DNA of 64,000 nucleotides, taken from assembly GCF_024345225.1 (NCBI RefSeq), contig NZ_BROD01000001.1:3110362-3174361 (forward strand). The letters run 5' to 3'. The notes below the pieces were generated by a model. That model made no database searches. It was not told the DNA's origin and was given only the letters and a program-made list of their open reading frames with translations. A program made the translations under genes and the position numbers. Positions 19,329-27,610 of the stretch are shown in pieces. The stretch comes from Clostridium sp. TW13 (GTDB lineage Bacteria; Bacillota; Clostridia; Clostridiales; Clostridiaceae). Each line of letters begins with the position of its first letter. Positions within the stretch are counted from its first letter, which is position 1.

Positions 19329-19706
19329 AAACCCTCCAAATTATACTGGTATTAACATAAACCAATTCTACATTTGAATTAGCCTACTTCCTAATTGCAT
19401 CAGCTCTAATTAATCTAATAGTATTATACTATAAATCTTATTATTATAGGTTTTAAAATTCACTGCTCTAATTTTCTACATAAAATTTCTAGTATCTTAT
19501 CATAAAATGGCTCATTTATTTTAATGCTCATATTGTCGTAACCATTTTTGAAATATATCCATCAACTTATGAACCATCCCTAAATTAATAACCATAATTA
19601 TAAACCCTAAAATTGAGTAAATGATAACTGTACTTAATATAGAAGAATTTTCATATTCAAAAAGTCACGATTGTTTATCGTGACTCTTAATCTACTACTA
19701 TAAATT
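19329..19706. other. Intergenic region with a possible gene tail
   Basis: 378 bases. Apart from the terminator at 19659-19687, the minus strand carries a short frame ending at 19460 that reads like a protein tail (KINEPFYDKILEILCRKLEQ, stop). A stop codon lies some 30 codons upstream and no ribosome site precedes it. It may be the decayed 3' end of a lost gene; I could not assign a family. Confidence 0.3.
19659..19687 (-). terminator. Terminator after the GNAT gene
   Basis: Perfect stem AGTCACGAT/ATCGTGACT with loop TGTTT, 20 bp downstream of the acetyltransferase stop. Same hairpin family as 3.30 and 27.27 kb. Confidence 0.75.
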
Positions 19707-20630
19707 TTATAAAAAAGATTTTAAATGCATATCATTTATTGATTTATTTCTAATGAAGCCCATATGCTCATAAATTTCTATTGCTGGGTTACCATTAATA
19801 ACATATAATCTTGTAGCTGGATATTTAGCGCTTGAGCAACTGATGGAATTCTTAAGTAGGTAACTTCCAACACCTTTTCCTTGATGATCTGGTCTAACAG
19901 CAAAACTCATTATTAATGGTAATCCTTCAAACTCCATATGTAAGCATAAACCTACAATTTCGTTAGCTGGCTTATAAAACATTACTTTTGAACTATTATA
20001 CAAAGTAGAATTATCCTTAATATACTGCATAGCGCTTTCTACATGTTCAACATAGAACTTTTTACTTTCAACAGATTTCATTGCTGGATTAGCCCTGTAA
20101 GCTGCCATTATCACTTCTGCCATTTCATATTTATACTCATCAACAATATCTCTCACTTCATACTTTTCAGGAATAATAGGATTAATTTCTTCAGTAGTTC
20201 TAATCATCCAAAATCCACTTTCAGTAATTTCACAATTTTTACTTTTATAAAATGGAAGATACTCTTCTATTATTTCTTGAAGGAGTATTTTTTCATCTTT
20301 ATTTGATATAGTTTTCAAATACTTTAAAAGCTTATCTGCTAAGTATTCATAATCATTATATGGTGGGACAACAAATAAATCAGTCATAAAATTAGGCTTT
20401 ATAAAAACTCCACCAACAATCTTATTTTCTTTATAAATCAAATATCCTGAATCTATGTATTTTGCTTTCTTAAGCAACTCATTTGGTGAATTTCTGAAAT
20501 AATAATCTGAATACTTATGTCCATAATAAACAACATGATATTTAGAAAATACCTCTGGTTCTTGGTAGACAATTGTTATGTTATCTCCTAAATCTATAAT
20601 TTTATCTCTAACTTTCATTTCTGTACTCAT
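19707..20630 (-). CDS. GNAT-family N-acetyltransferase
   Basis: 307 aa with a degenerate N-terminal half (about 1-150) and a C-terminal GNAT domain (about 155-307) carrying the acetyl-CoA motif VRPDHQGKGVGSYLL and the terminal IYEHMGFIRN typical of the fold. Substrate unknown. The two-lobed length suggests a duplicated GNAT in which only the second copy keeps the CoA-binding Q/RxxGxG/A. Ribosome site GGCAGGGGG. Monocistronic. Confidence 0.82.
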   Translation of the reverse strand: MSTEMKVRDKIIDLGDNITIVYQEPEVFSKYHVVYYGHKYSDYYFRNSPNELLKKAKYIDSGYLIYKENKIVGGVFIKPNFMTDLFVVPPYNDYEYLADKLLKYLKTISNKDEKILLQEIIEEYLPFYKSKNCEITESGFWMIRTTEEINPIIPEKYEVRDIVDEYKYEMAEVIMAAYRANPAMKSVESKKFYVEHVESAMQYIKDNSTLYNSSKVMFYKPANEIVGLCLHMEFEGLPLIMSFAVRPDHQGKGVGSYLLKNSISCSSAKYPATRLYVINGNPAIEIYEHMGFIRNKSINDMHLKSFL

Positions 20631-20734
20631 TATAAAATCCCCCTGCCTCTCATAATACTCTTACTTTTTATTATATTTTAGGTCACATACTGCCTTAATA
20701 AAATATACATTTTTACTATAGTTGTTTTATGCAC

Positions 20735-20770
20735 AAAACCTCTGCAAATAAAAATCTACAGAGGTTTTTA
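20735..20770. terminator. Terminator after the CD3324-family gene
   Basis: Stem AAAACCTCTG/CAGAGGTTTT with T/A runs at both ends, between the GNAT promoter side and the CD3324-family stop codon. Confidence 0.7.
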
Positions 20771-20780
20771 TATAATATGA

Positions 20781-21047
20781 TTATTCTTTCATGTACACAA
20801 TCTTTTTAATAGTATCATAAGAAAGGTTGTACTTATCCATAAGTTCATCAATAGTTTTACCATTTTCTTTATCCAGTCTAATTCTTTTATTTCTATCTAA
20901 AATTTCTTGCTTTATGCCAGTCTTACTCCCCCACCCATTTTTTAATCCTTCTGGTTGTGGAATATATAACATCTCTCCAGCAATATATTTTTGAATCTCA
21001 TTTAGTAGATTTTTTGGTAATACTTCCATGGCATTGATATATTTCAT
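20781..21047 (-). CDS. CD3324-family small helix-turn-helix protein
   Basis: Small protein, 88 aa from the ATG at 21047. It reads MKYINAMEVLPKNLLNEIQK, then a short Gly-rich segment (GLKNGWGSKTG), then a C-terminal HTH-like part (GKTIDELMDKYNLSYDTIKK). This matches the CD3324 family of clostridial proteins related to Mor-type activators. An in-frame ATG six codons upstream lacks a ribosome site, while AAGGAG sits correctly before the chosen one. DNA binding is inferred from the fold; targets are unknown. Confidence 0.75.
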   Translation of the reverse strand: MKYINAMEVLPKNLLNEIQKYIAGEMLYIPQPEGLKNGWGSKTGIKQEILDRNKRIRLDKENGKTIDELMDKYNLSYDTIKKIVYMKE

Positions 21048-21080
21048 TCTAATTTGCTCCTTCATCTAAAAATAGTTCAG

Positions 21081-21183
21081 GATGCAAAATCAGACTTATT
21101 AACATTTCAAATTAGAATGAATATGGCGATTTTAATTATCTCTATGCAGCTATCGCCATTGTCTATAAGACTGATTCTGCATA
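21081..21183. other. Nested inverted repeat, candidate structured element
   Basis: In the 355-base gap before the CD3324-family gene. Outer arms ATGCA..ATCAG.CTTAT (21082-21099) pair with ATAAG.CTGAT..TGCAT (21165-21182); inside, ATGGCGA (21123-21129) pairs with TCGCCAT (21153-21159). CTCTATGCA and TGCATAGAG form a competing pair. It could be a 5' leader structure of the gene at 21047 or a small miniature inverted-repeat element. No known family recognised. Confidence 0.45.
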
Positions 21184-21359
21184 GAGCTTTCTAGATGTTA
21201 TTGCCTTACCTCTAAAATAACTTAAATATAATTTAACCATTCTTAGTTTTTCACCCCCAATATTAGTTGCATCATGCTAGAAAAAATCTTGAAATATAAT
21301 ACCTTAGCTTTTCTTTTATTATTAAATCTAAAATGTAAAAATAAACTTAAAAATATTAA

Positions 21360-21382
21360 AAAGGCACTATTTCTAGTACCTT
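21360..21382 (-). terminator. Terminator after the zinc-ribbon membrane gene
   Basis: Short stem AAGG.ACTA/TAGT.CCTT with loop TTTC, 20 bp after the stop. Confidence 0.55.
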
Positions 21383-21402
21383 ATGAAATTAATATTAAAT
21401 AC

Positions 21403-22074
21403 CTACTCTAACAGTGATCCACAATACTCACATTCACAAACTTGTCCTCTAACAACTTTATTATTTCCACCACAACTTTTACAAACAACTACTTTTACTT
21501 GTAATTCATTAGCAGTCCCATCCATTTGAACATTACTAGTAAAGTCATTTTGTTTTGTTTTCTTGTTTGTTAGAACAATTTCTCTATTAGAAACATCAAT
21601 ATATGCACCTTCAAAATATCCATTATCAATCATTTTTTGCAAATCTTTAACAGCCTCTTCATAACTAATAGGCACTGCTGCTGCTATATTATCAATAGAT
21701 GTTTGATTATTATTTATAATAATTGCTATATACTTTTTCAACTTTTCTGCGTTAATTTTCATCTTCTTAGCAGCATATATCATAACTGCACCACCACCGC
21801 CAAAAAACACAAGTGCCACCATTAATTCTCCTGTAGTTGACGAACCATCTTCTGTCTTTAGATTTCCTGTAAGAATCATAAGAACAGATATCACTGATAG
21901 TGCTACAAATACCCACCCTAAAATATTAAATGTCTTACTGTTTTTTAGTGTTGCTGACTTATCTATTGATATCTTTCTGTATAAAAGAATTAAGCCTACT
22001 GGCCAAAAAAATATCAATAGTAGTATAATTGTTTTCCATGATGTTGAATTGTTCTCTTGTACACTATTTGCCAT
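21403..22074 (-). CDS. Membrane protein with C-terminal zinc ribbon
   Basis: 223 aa. Hydrophobic helices lie at about 14-32, 46-66 and 82-103. The cytoplasmic C-terminal half has a winged-helix-like segment (NNQTSIDNIAAAVPISYEEAV) and ends in a zinc ribbon with paired CxxC (CKSCGG... CECEYCG). I do not know a named family. It follows the SPFH/zinc-ribbon protein and another membrane protein on the same strand, 152 bp downstream, and shares the zinc-ribbon theme, so the three probably act together at the membrane. Confidence 0.7.
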   Translation of the reverse strand: MANSVQENNSTSWKTIILLLIFFWPVGLILLYRKISIDKSATLKNSKTFNILGWVFVALSVISVLMILTGNLKTEDGSSTTGELMVALVFFGGGGAVMIYAAKKMKINAEKLKKYIAIIINNNQTSIDNIAAAVPISYEEAVKDLQKMIDNGYFEGAYIDVSNREIVLTNKKTKQNDFTSNVQMDGTANELQVKVVVCKSCGGNNKVVRGQVCECEYCGSLLE

Positions 22075-22226
22075 AATTATCTCCCCTTAACTAATTTAAA
22101 TTCATAATATTGATATTTACCAAAGTTCCTTTTTCTATTTTATTTATTACCCAAAAACTTTTACATGTTAAAGTAATATACTCATGCTTAGGCACATTGC
22201 TTGTATTGTCTTGAAGTACATTGGTT

Positions 22227-22919
22227 TTATGCTCGTCCAAACCTTGCATTCTTGACTTCAATTTTCCGTTTATTTATCAGCATAAACGTACTCTCTAATA
22301 GTTTTAAGACTTCACTTTCATCATCTTCTTTAAGTAAAACTAATTCTAACTTTGCTAAATTACAATCAATTTCATAATCGCATGGCACCCAAATCGATAT
22401 ATCAGTAAACCTCAAATCCTCCGCAATCTTTGCTAACTGTGTTTTATATTTATCATTACTTGGATCTTGACTTAATAAATTAAATTTGTCCACAATTGAA
22501 CTAAGTTTTACTGCTACATTAATCACTTCATCACTACTCTCTTTAATTCTTACAGAAGTTTTGTAGAAAACAACAAATAAAATTGTAGCAATACCAAATA
22601 GCACAACTTGAATTGCTGCAAGTAGCTTCACTGATTCTTGTACTGAAATAATATAATACACAGAAACTATCATTGAAATTATTGAGTATATTAATAGCAC
22701 ACCTCCACACCCAGCACGGATAACTATTTGTGATGCTTTAGTCGCAAGATATTCAAGCATTGTAAGACCACAAAATAATATTATCTCTACAAATAATAAA
22801 AAGATTAAACTTATCCAAGTGGCTGCTACTCTATCTTTAGTTATCATAAAGAATATAAAAATTGTAAGTATAAATACAATTATTCCACATAGCCGAAATA
22901 TTTTACCTCTTTTATTCAT
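22227..22919 (-). CDS. Four-helix membrane protein of unknown function
   Basis: 230 aa with about four transmembrane helices in the first 120 residues (roughly 10-27, 33-57, 70-92, 98-118). A charged cytoplasmic domain (about 125-230) follows, predicted mixed alpha/beta and containing KIEVKNARFGRA at the end. No recognisable motif. It starts 13 bp after the SPFH gene stop with AAGTAAGGAAG as ribosome site, so the two are co-transcribed. Confidence 0.65.
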   Translation of the reverse strand: MNKRGKIFRLCGIIVFILTIFIFFMITKDRVAATWISLIFLLFVEIILFCGLTMLEYLATKASQIVIRAGCGGVLLIYSIISMIVSVYYIISVQESVKLLAAIQVVLFGIATILFVVFYKTSVRIKESSDEVINVAVKLSSIVDKFNLLSQDPSNDKYKTQLAKIAEDLRFTDISIWVPCDYEIDCNLAKLELVLLKEDDESEVLKLLESTFMLINKRKIEVKNARFGRA

Positions 22920-22932
22920 ATACTACACTTCC

Positions 22933-24237
22933 TTACTTGAGGTTCTCACCACATTCTGGACAGAATTTAGGATTACCTTCAATAACAGTTTCACATTTAG
23001 GGCATCTTTTTGTTAATGCTTGTCCGCACTCTTGGCAGAACTTCGCGCCCTTTTGAATATCAGCACCACAGTTTGAACACTTTTGAAGCTTTTCATAACC
23101 ACATTGTATACATTTAGTAACGCCTTCAGCTAAATCAGCTCCGCAGTTTGGACATGGATTGTACTTATTCCCACACTCTGGACAAAATTTAAACTTTCCA
23201 GTTAATTCACATCCACATTTACTACAAAGAATTTTACCCATTTTGGACCCTTTTCTTATCTCTTCTGTATCAAAACCACATGAACCACAGAAACGCTGCC
23301 TTGCATCAATCTGCGAATGACATTTAGGGCACTCTTTTGTTTCTACTGATTTCCCTGTATTCATTTCAGTTGTTATCCCACTCAAAGTTCCACCAACTGC
23401 ACCACCTAATCCGACACCCATACCCAATCCAATTCCAGCTCCAATAAAAGGTGCTGAAGAAGAACTTGTATTCTTAGCTGCTCCCTCTAATGTGTCAAAA
23501 GAACGCTCTTGCTGATAGCTATACCCAAGAATATTCATTTCTGCTCTCTTAGCTAATGCTTCTTTTAATTTAATAACTGCTGAATCATCTTCTGGTACAC
23601 TAATATCATTAACGTAGAAATTAACAAGTTGGATACCATAATCTTTCATAGTTGGCTCAATACGTTCTTTCATATAATTTGAAAGTTCATCTATGTATGC
23701 ATTAATTTCAAGAACACTTATTTCCTTTTTGACTAAGTATGATGAAATAGCATCTTTAACTTTTGTTATGTAAAGCCCTCTAAAGTATTTAACTATATTC
23801 GTTTTATCGAATATTGGCAATGTACCCACAAGCTTAATTAAAAACTTTTTAGAATCTTCAATTTGAATACCAAACATACCATTGGACCTAACAGGAGTAA
23901 AAAGTCCATATTTAGGATCTTGAATTTGTATAGGTGAAGCTGTCCCCCATTTTATATCTAATGAATAAGCTTTATTAATATACCAAACCTCTGCTGTAAA
24001 TGGAGAACGTCCTCCAAATGGCAGATTAACTATTTTATTAAGCAACGGAATATTATCTGTATCTAGTGTATGACGACCACTCTGAAATACATCAAGTGCT
24101 TTTCCACCTTTAAATAATATTGCTTCTTGCGATTCATTAACTATTAACTGTGACCATGTCCCTAACTCTTCACTTGGATATTTCCATGCAAATGTATCAG
24201 GACCCCCATTATATTTGATTACTTCTATAATAGCCAT
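22933..24237 (-). CDS. SPFH-domain protein with five zinc ribbons (YdjI/virion-core-like)
   Basis: 434 aa. The SPFH (stomatin/flotillin-like) domain spans about 40-240, starting MAIIEVIKYNGGPDTFAWKYP, as in the Bacillus YdjI/'virion core protein' family. After a Gly-rich linker (about 270-305) come five zinc ribbons of the form CxxC...CxxC, one more or less each 22-24 residues, to the C-terminus. These proteins associate with the membrane and with PspA-type stress proteins. The two downstream membrane proteins are likely partners. Ribosome site AAAGGGGGACATT. Confidence 0.85.
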   Translation of the reverse strand: MAIIEVIKYNGGPDTFAWKYPSEELGTWSQLIVNESQEAILFKGGKALDVFQSGRHTLDTDNIPLLNKIVNLPFGGRSPFTAEVWYINKAYSLDIKWGTASPIQIQDPKYGLFTPVRSNGMFGIQIEDSKKFLIKLVGTLPIFDKTNIVKYFRGLYITKVKDAISSYLVKKEISVLEINAYIDELSNYMKERIEPTMKDYGIQLVNFYVNDISVPEDDSAVIKLKEALAKRAEMNILGYSYQQERSFDTLEGAAKNTSSSSAPFIGAGIGLGMGVGLGGAVGGTLSGITTEMNTGKSVETKECPKCHSQIDARQRFCGSCGFDTEEIRKGSKMGKILCSKCGCELTGKFKFCPECGNKYNPCPNCGADLAEGVTKCIQCGYEKLQKCSNCGADIQKGAKFCQECGQALTKRCPKCETVIEGNPKFCPECGENLK

Positions 24238-24394
24238 AATGTCCCCCTTTGATTATTAATCAGTAGATTCCATAACTCATAATAACCCTTTTTGTATTTT
24301 AATTACTAATCATATTAATACTACCACCGTTTAATTTAAAACACAATATTACATAATTTTATAACTGTATATAATTGATTTACTTACAAACCAT

Positions 24395-24435
24395 AAAATC
24401 CTAGACAATACTACAGTAATCTTGCCTAGGATTTA
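24395..24435 (-). terminator. Terminator after the helicase-nuclease gene
   Basis: Stem AAATCCTAG.CAA/TTG.CTAGGATTT, 45 bp downstream of the stop. Confidence 0.75.
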
Positions 24436-24479
24436 AATTGTTGAGATGAAGTACTTTTAAACTCCACTACTATCTTTTA

Positions 24480-27188
24480 TTATACTATCCCCAAAAGCTT
24501 ATCATACAATTTCTTTTCTTCTCCACTTTCATTTGTTTTTATTCGAAGTATAGGAATGTTGTATTTTGCTAATATTTCATCCTTCATCTTATCTCGTTCA
24601 AGTTGTTTTGGATTATTGGCATGAAAAGCATATCCATCTACTTCAACTACCAATGCAGGCATTTTGTCTATCTTATTAAAAATTAGAAAGTCTGTGTGAG
24701 TTAAGCTGTTCATTACAAATTTATATTCTTTCTCATTTAACTTTGAAGTGTCTCTAATCAACATTTTAAGTGGCTGATGAAGGACCTTATCAAAGCACTT
24801 AAATTTCTCATCTTCTAATACTTTTTCTATTACTGAATTCATTAAGTTCTCAGAAGCAAACTCAGAAACCTCTTTATTGTCCTTAAGCACTTCTAGTAAT
24901 TTTTCAGAATAACTGCTGTAAAGCAAGTCAAACACAGAGTATATATTGCTATTAATAACTTCAAAGTTATTATACTCAATGTATCTTATCAAATCTCCAA
25001 TATTTCTATCTTTGCTTTCTATGTCACTATCAGATACCACAAGAATCAACTTATTCTTTGCACGTGACACTGCCACATTTATAAGATTAGGATCATCAAT
25101 AAAGTCGTCAGCTTCATTGGCTACTGTGCTTAGAATGATAGTATCCTTTTCTCTTCCTTGATACTTATGAACTGTCTTAATTTCTATATTCTTATCCTGA
25201 ATTGCATTCTCAAGTTCAGCTACCTGCTTCTTGTAAGGCGAAGCTATACCTATGGATTCCTTTGAATCTAGCTTTGGAAGAACCTCTTGCAGGATTACAT
25301 CTATCTGCCTTTGATTATATTTATTTCTGGCGTGATTTCCCTTAACTGTTTTATATACAACTAAAGGAACATCACCCTCCTTATTATCAGTTAAGATTAC
25401 TAACTGATCATCATAAAACTTCTTATTACAAAAATCTATAATCTTTGGATGACATCTATAATGCTCCTTAAGTAAGACTCTTGGTACATTTGGATATAAG
25501 CTGATTATAGAAGAAAGTAAGCTATTTTTTGAATAGTTATAAGCCGACTTTAAATTATATTGACTAAAAATATTATTGCTTATGCTCTCAACCTCTTTAG
25601 GCACAACATTAGGCAATTGCTTTAAATCTCCAACCACCACAACATTCTTTGCACAAGAAAATGCCAAAGCTCCAGTCACAATATCAACCTGAGAAGCTTC
25701 ATCTATGATTACATAATCAAATAAATAATTTTCACTTGCACAACTTCTCAAGGAATGAGTAGTACTAAGGATTACAGGGTATTCTTTTATAAAGGCTTGA
25801 AAATTCTTAAACAAATCTTCCTTAGAGAATATTTCCCTGCTTCCTATTGATGAATACTTTCTAGCTAAAGTTGCCTTAAGCAAAATCATTGATTTTTCAC
25901 TATATATTTTCATCTCCTCCTCAAAGGTATGCCTATATAGTGTTTTCTCTAGATGTTCTATCTCATTTTTTAACTCTTTCATTCTAAGCTCATAGTACAA
26001 CTCTGTAAGATAGTCAGCTATATCCTGTGAAGCATTCTTATAAAACTTAAAGCTAAATATTCCATACTTAATTAAAATCTTAATCTTGTGTCTGGTATAT
26101 ACATCACCATGCCTTTTTATAATCAAGCTATAATCAACCAAGAATGACATAACCTTTGCTGAATTATGCTTGAATATTGCACGATATGGCTTTATCACGC
26201 TCTTATCAAAACTTCTGTATTGATTAAAATACTCTACCTCAATATCTAAGCTTGAAAGCTCTTGCTTAAGCTTTGCCATATAATTTTGCTTCTCCAGCAT
26301 TTGTTCTAAAGTTTTCTGAGAAAGTAACAGCTCATTTTTGATTTTCTCGTAATCCTCATACTCAAGCTTCCATTGATTAAAATCTGGATAAGAGCCGCTT
26401 TGTTCCTCAAAAAAAGTCTTCTTGTTATTCTTATTGCCTAAGTACGCTGCTATGAAATCCACCTCATACTTTTTAAGCTTCTCCAAAACATTTGCTGTAG
26501 CTGAATTATTATTTGACACCACTGCAACAGTTTTATCGTTAAGAATAGCATTAGCAATTATGTTCAATATGGTTTGAGTTTTACCAGTACCAGGAGGCCC
26601 CTCTATAACACTGATTTCATTGGTCAAAGCATTTTCAGTAGCAACCTTCTGACTAAGATTAAACCCAAATGGAAATATAATTTGTTTACTGCACTCTCTC
26701 TTCTTAATTTCTCTCGGGTTAATATAATTAGCCAAAACACTCCTAGGACTAATAATCTTTATCTTATCGTATTGAGACTTTAAAAAGGACTCCTCCATGT
26801 TAGCTGAAATGTTGATTTTCTCCGCCAAAGTCTTTAAATACTCAAAGCAGTTTTTTGATGCTTTATTCTCTAGGCATGTCTTTTCTATAGTTATTTCAGA
26901 TTCATGATACAACTTTTTATAACCAGTCTTGAAGATTAGTCTATAATAATCCTCAAACCTTAGTATCTTTATAATTCCTGATACACATTGCTCTTTATCA
27001 TATATCACTGTAGTTTCTGGATTAAGTTCCTCTGTATTTTCTAAGAATTTCACATTTGTATATCCGTATGTATAAGTTTTGCCGCTCTTAAAACTAACAT
27101 CATACCCTGAATTATTGTACTTACAATCTGTAACATTCTCAGTTTCATCTTTATCTTTAAGTAGGATAAGATACTTCTCAATGTCCAA
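24480..27188 (-). CDS. SF1 (DNA2/NAM7-like) helicase with C-terminal nuclease-like domain
   Basis: 902 aa. Walker A EGPPGTGKTQT at about 196-206, motif II VIIDEASQVD, motif III GDLKQLPNV, motif IV region LKEHYRCHPKIIDFC, motif V TVHKYQGREKDTI and motif VI NVAVSRAKNKL are all present, so the ATPase/helicase is intact. The C-terminal 80 residues (DFLIFNK...ALVVEVDGYAFH...RIKT) look like a DUF2726/Vsr-type PD-(D/E)xK fold with D and ExDG positions. The start is TTG at 27188, eight bases after GAGGAG. Such helicase-nuclease fusions are frequent in defence islands, and this gene opens the accessory region; a DNA-repair role remains possible. Confidence 0.85.
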   Translation of the reverse strand: MDIEKYLILLKDKDETENVTDCKYNNSGYDVSFKSGKTYTYGYTNVKFLENTEELNPETTVIYDKEQCVSGIIKILRFEDYYRLIFKTGYKKLYHESEITIEKTCLENKASKNCFEYLKTLAEKINISANMEESFLKSQYDKIKIISPRSVLANYINPREIKKRECSKQIIFPFGFNLSQKVATENALTNEISVIEGPPGTGKTQTILNIIANAILNDKTVAVVSNNNSATANVLEKLKKYEVDFIAAYLGNKNNKKTFFEEQSGSYPDFNQWKLEYEDYEKIKNELLLSQKTLEQMLEKQNYMAKLKQELSSLDIEVEYFNQYRSFDKSVIKPYRAIFKHNSAKVMSFLVDYSLIIKRHGDVYTRHKIKILIKYGIFSFKFYKNASQDIADYLTELYYELRMKELKNEIEHLEKTLYRHTFEEEMKIYSEKSMILLKATLARKYSSIGSREIFSKEDLFKNFQAFIKEYPVILSTTHSLRSCASENYLFDYVIIDEASQVDIVTGALAFSCAKNVVVVGDLKQLPNVVPKEVESISNNIFSQYNLKSAYNYSKNSLLSSIISLYPNVPRVLLKEHYRCHPKIIDFCNKKFYDDQLVILTDNKEGDVPLVVYKTVKGNHARNKYNQRQIDVILQEVLPKLDSKESIGIASPYKKQVAELENAIQDKNIEIKTVHKYQGREKDTIILSTVANEADDFIDDPNLINVAVSRAKNKLILVVSDSDIESKDRNIGDLIRYIEYNNFEVINSNIYSVFDLLYSSYSEKLLEVLKDNKEVSEFASENLMNSVIEKVLEDEKFKCFDKVLHQPLKMLIRDTSKLNEKEYKFVMNSLTHTDFLIFNKIDKMPALVVEVDGYAFHANNPKQLERDKMKDEILAKYNIPILRIKTNESGEEKKLYDKLLGIV

Positions 27189-27270
27189 TTTTTATTCTCC
27201 TCTTTGCTTTTGGAATATGATTATATTTTAGCATATTGTGAGAATTGTATGTTGAAGAGTTTTTGGTATT

Positions 27271-27300
27271 GAAAAAGCCACGATTTTTTATCGTGACTTC
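27271..27300 (-). terminator. CACGAT-family hairpin upstream of the helicase gene
   Basis: Stem AAGcCACGAT/ATCGTGaCTT around a T-rich loop. About 60 bases including the preceding GTTGAAGAGTTTTT resemble the segment at 3.27-3.32 kb. It would terminate transcripts entering from the ApeA-like gene. Confidence 0.6.
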
Positions 27301-27360
27301 AATAACTTCTTATATATTTTTACTTTTAAAAGCAATTTCAATATCAACGTCTATAAATCA

Positions 27361-27416
27361 CACTTATTTATGGCAAGGTTCTCCGTAGCACCTATAAGTT
27401 AGTTTTTTACTACTTT
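27361..27416. repeat. GATACGG-family repeat copy M (diverged)
   Basis: CACTTATTTATGGCAAGGTTCT followed by CCGTAGCACC and AAGTTAGTTTTTT, a worn copy of the hairpin repeat seen at 30.57, 33.13 and 44.77 kb. Lies about 195 bp 3' of the ApeA-like gene. Confidence 0.5.
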
Positions 27417-27610
27417 ATTCTTCTGTATACATTCTACATAAACATCGTATAATTCTAAAGTAATATTTATTGGTCTTGATGTTTAAATTAAAAGCAAATA
27501 AAAAGATGCTCAATCCCCAAAAGATTAACATCTTTCTTTGTTTATATTCATCTAAAACAAAATAAATATTCTAAGTATTTCTTAGTGTTGATGAACTAAG
27601 CATTTCATAT

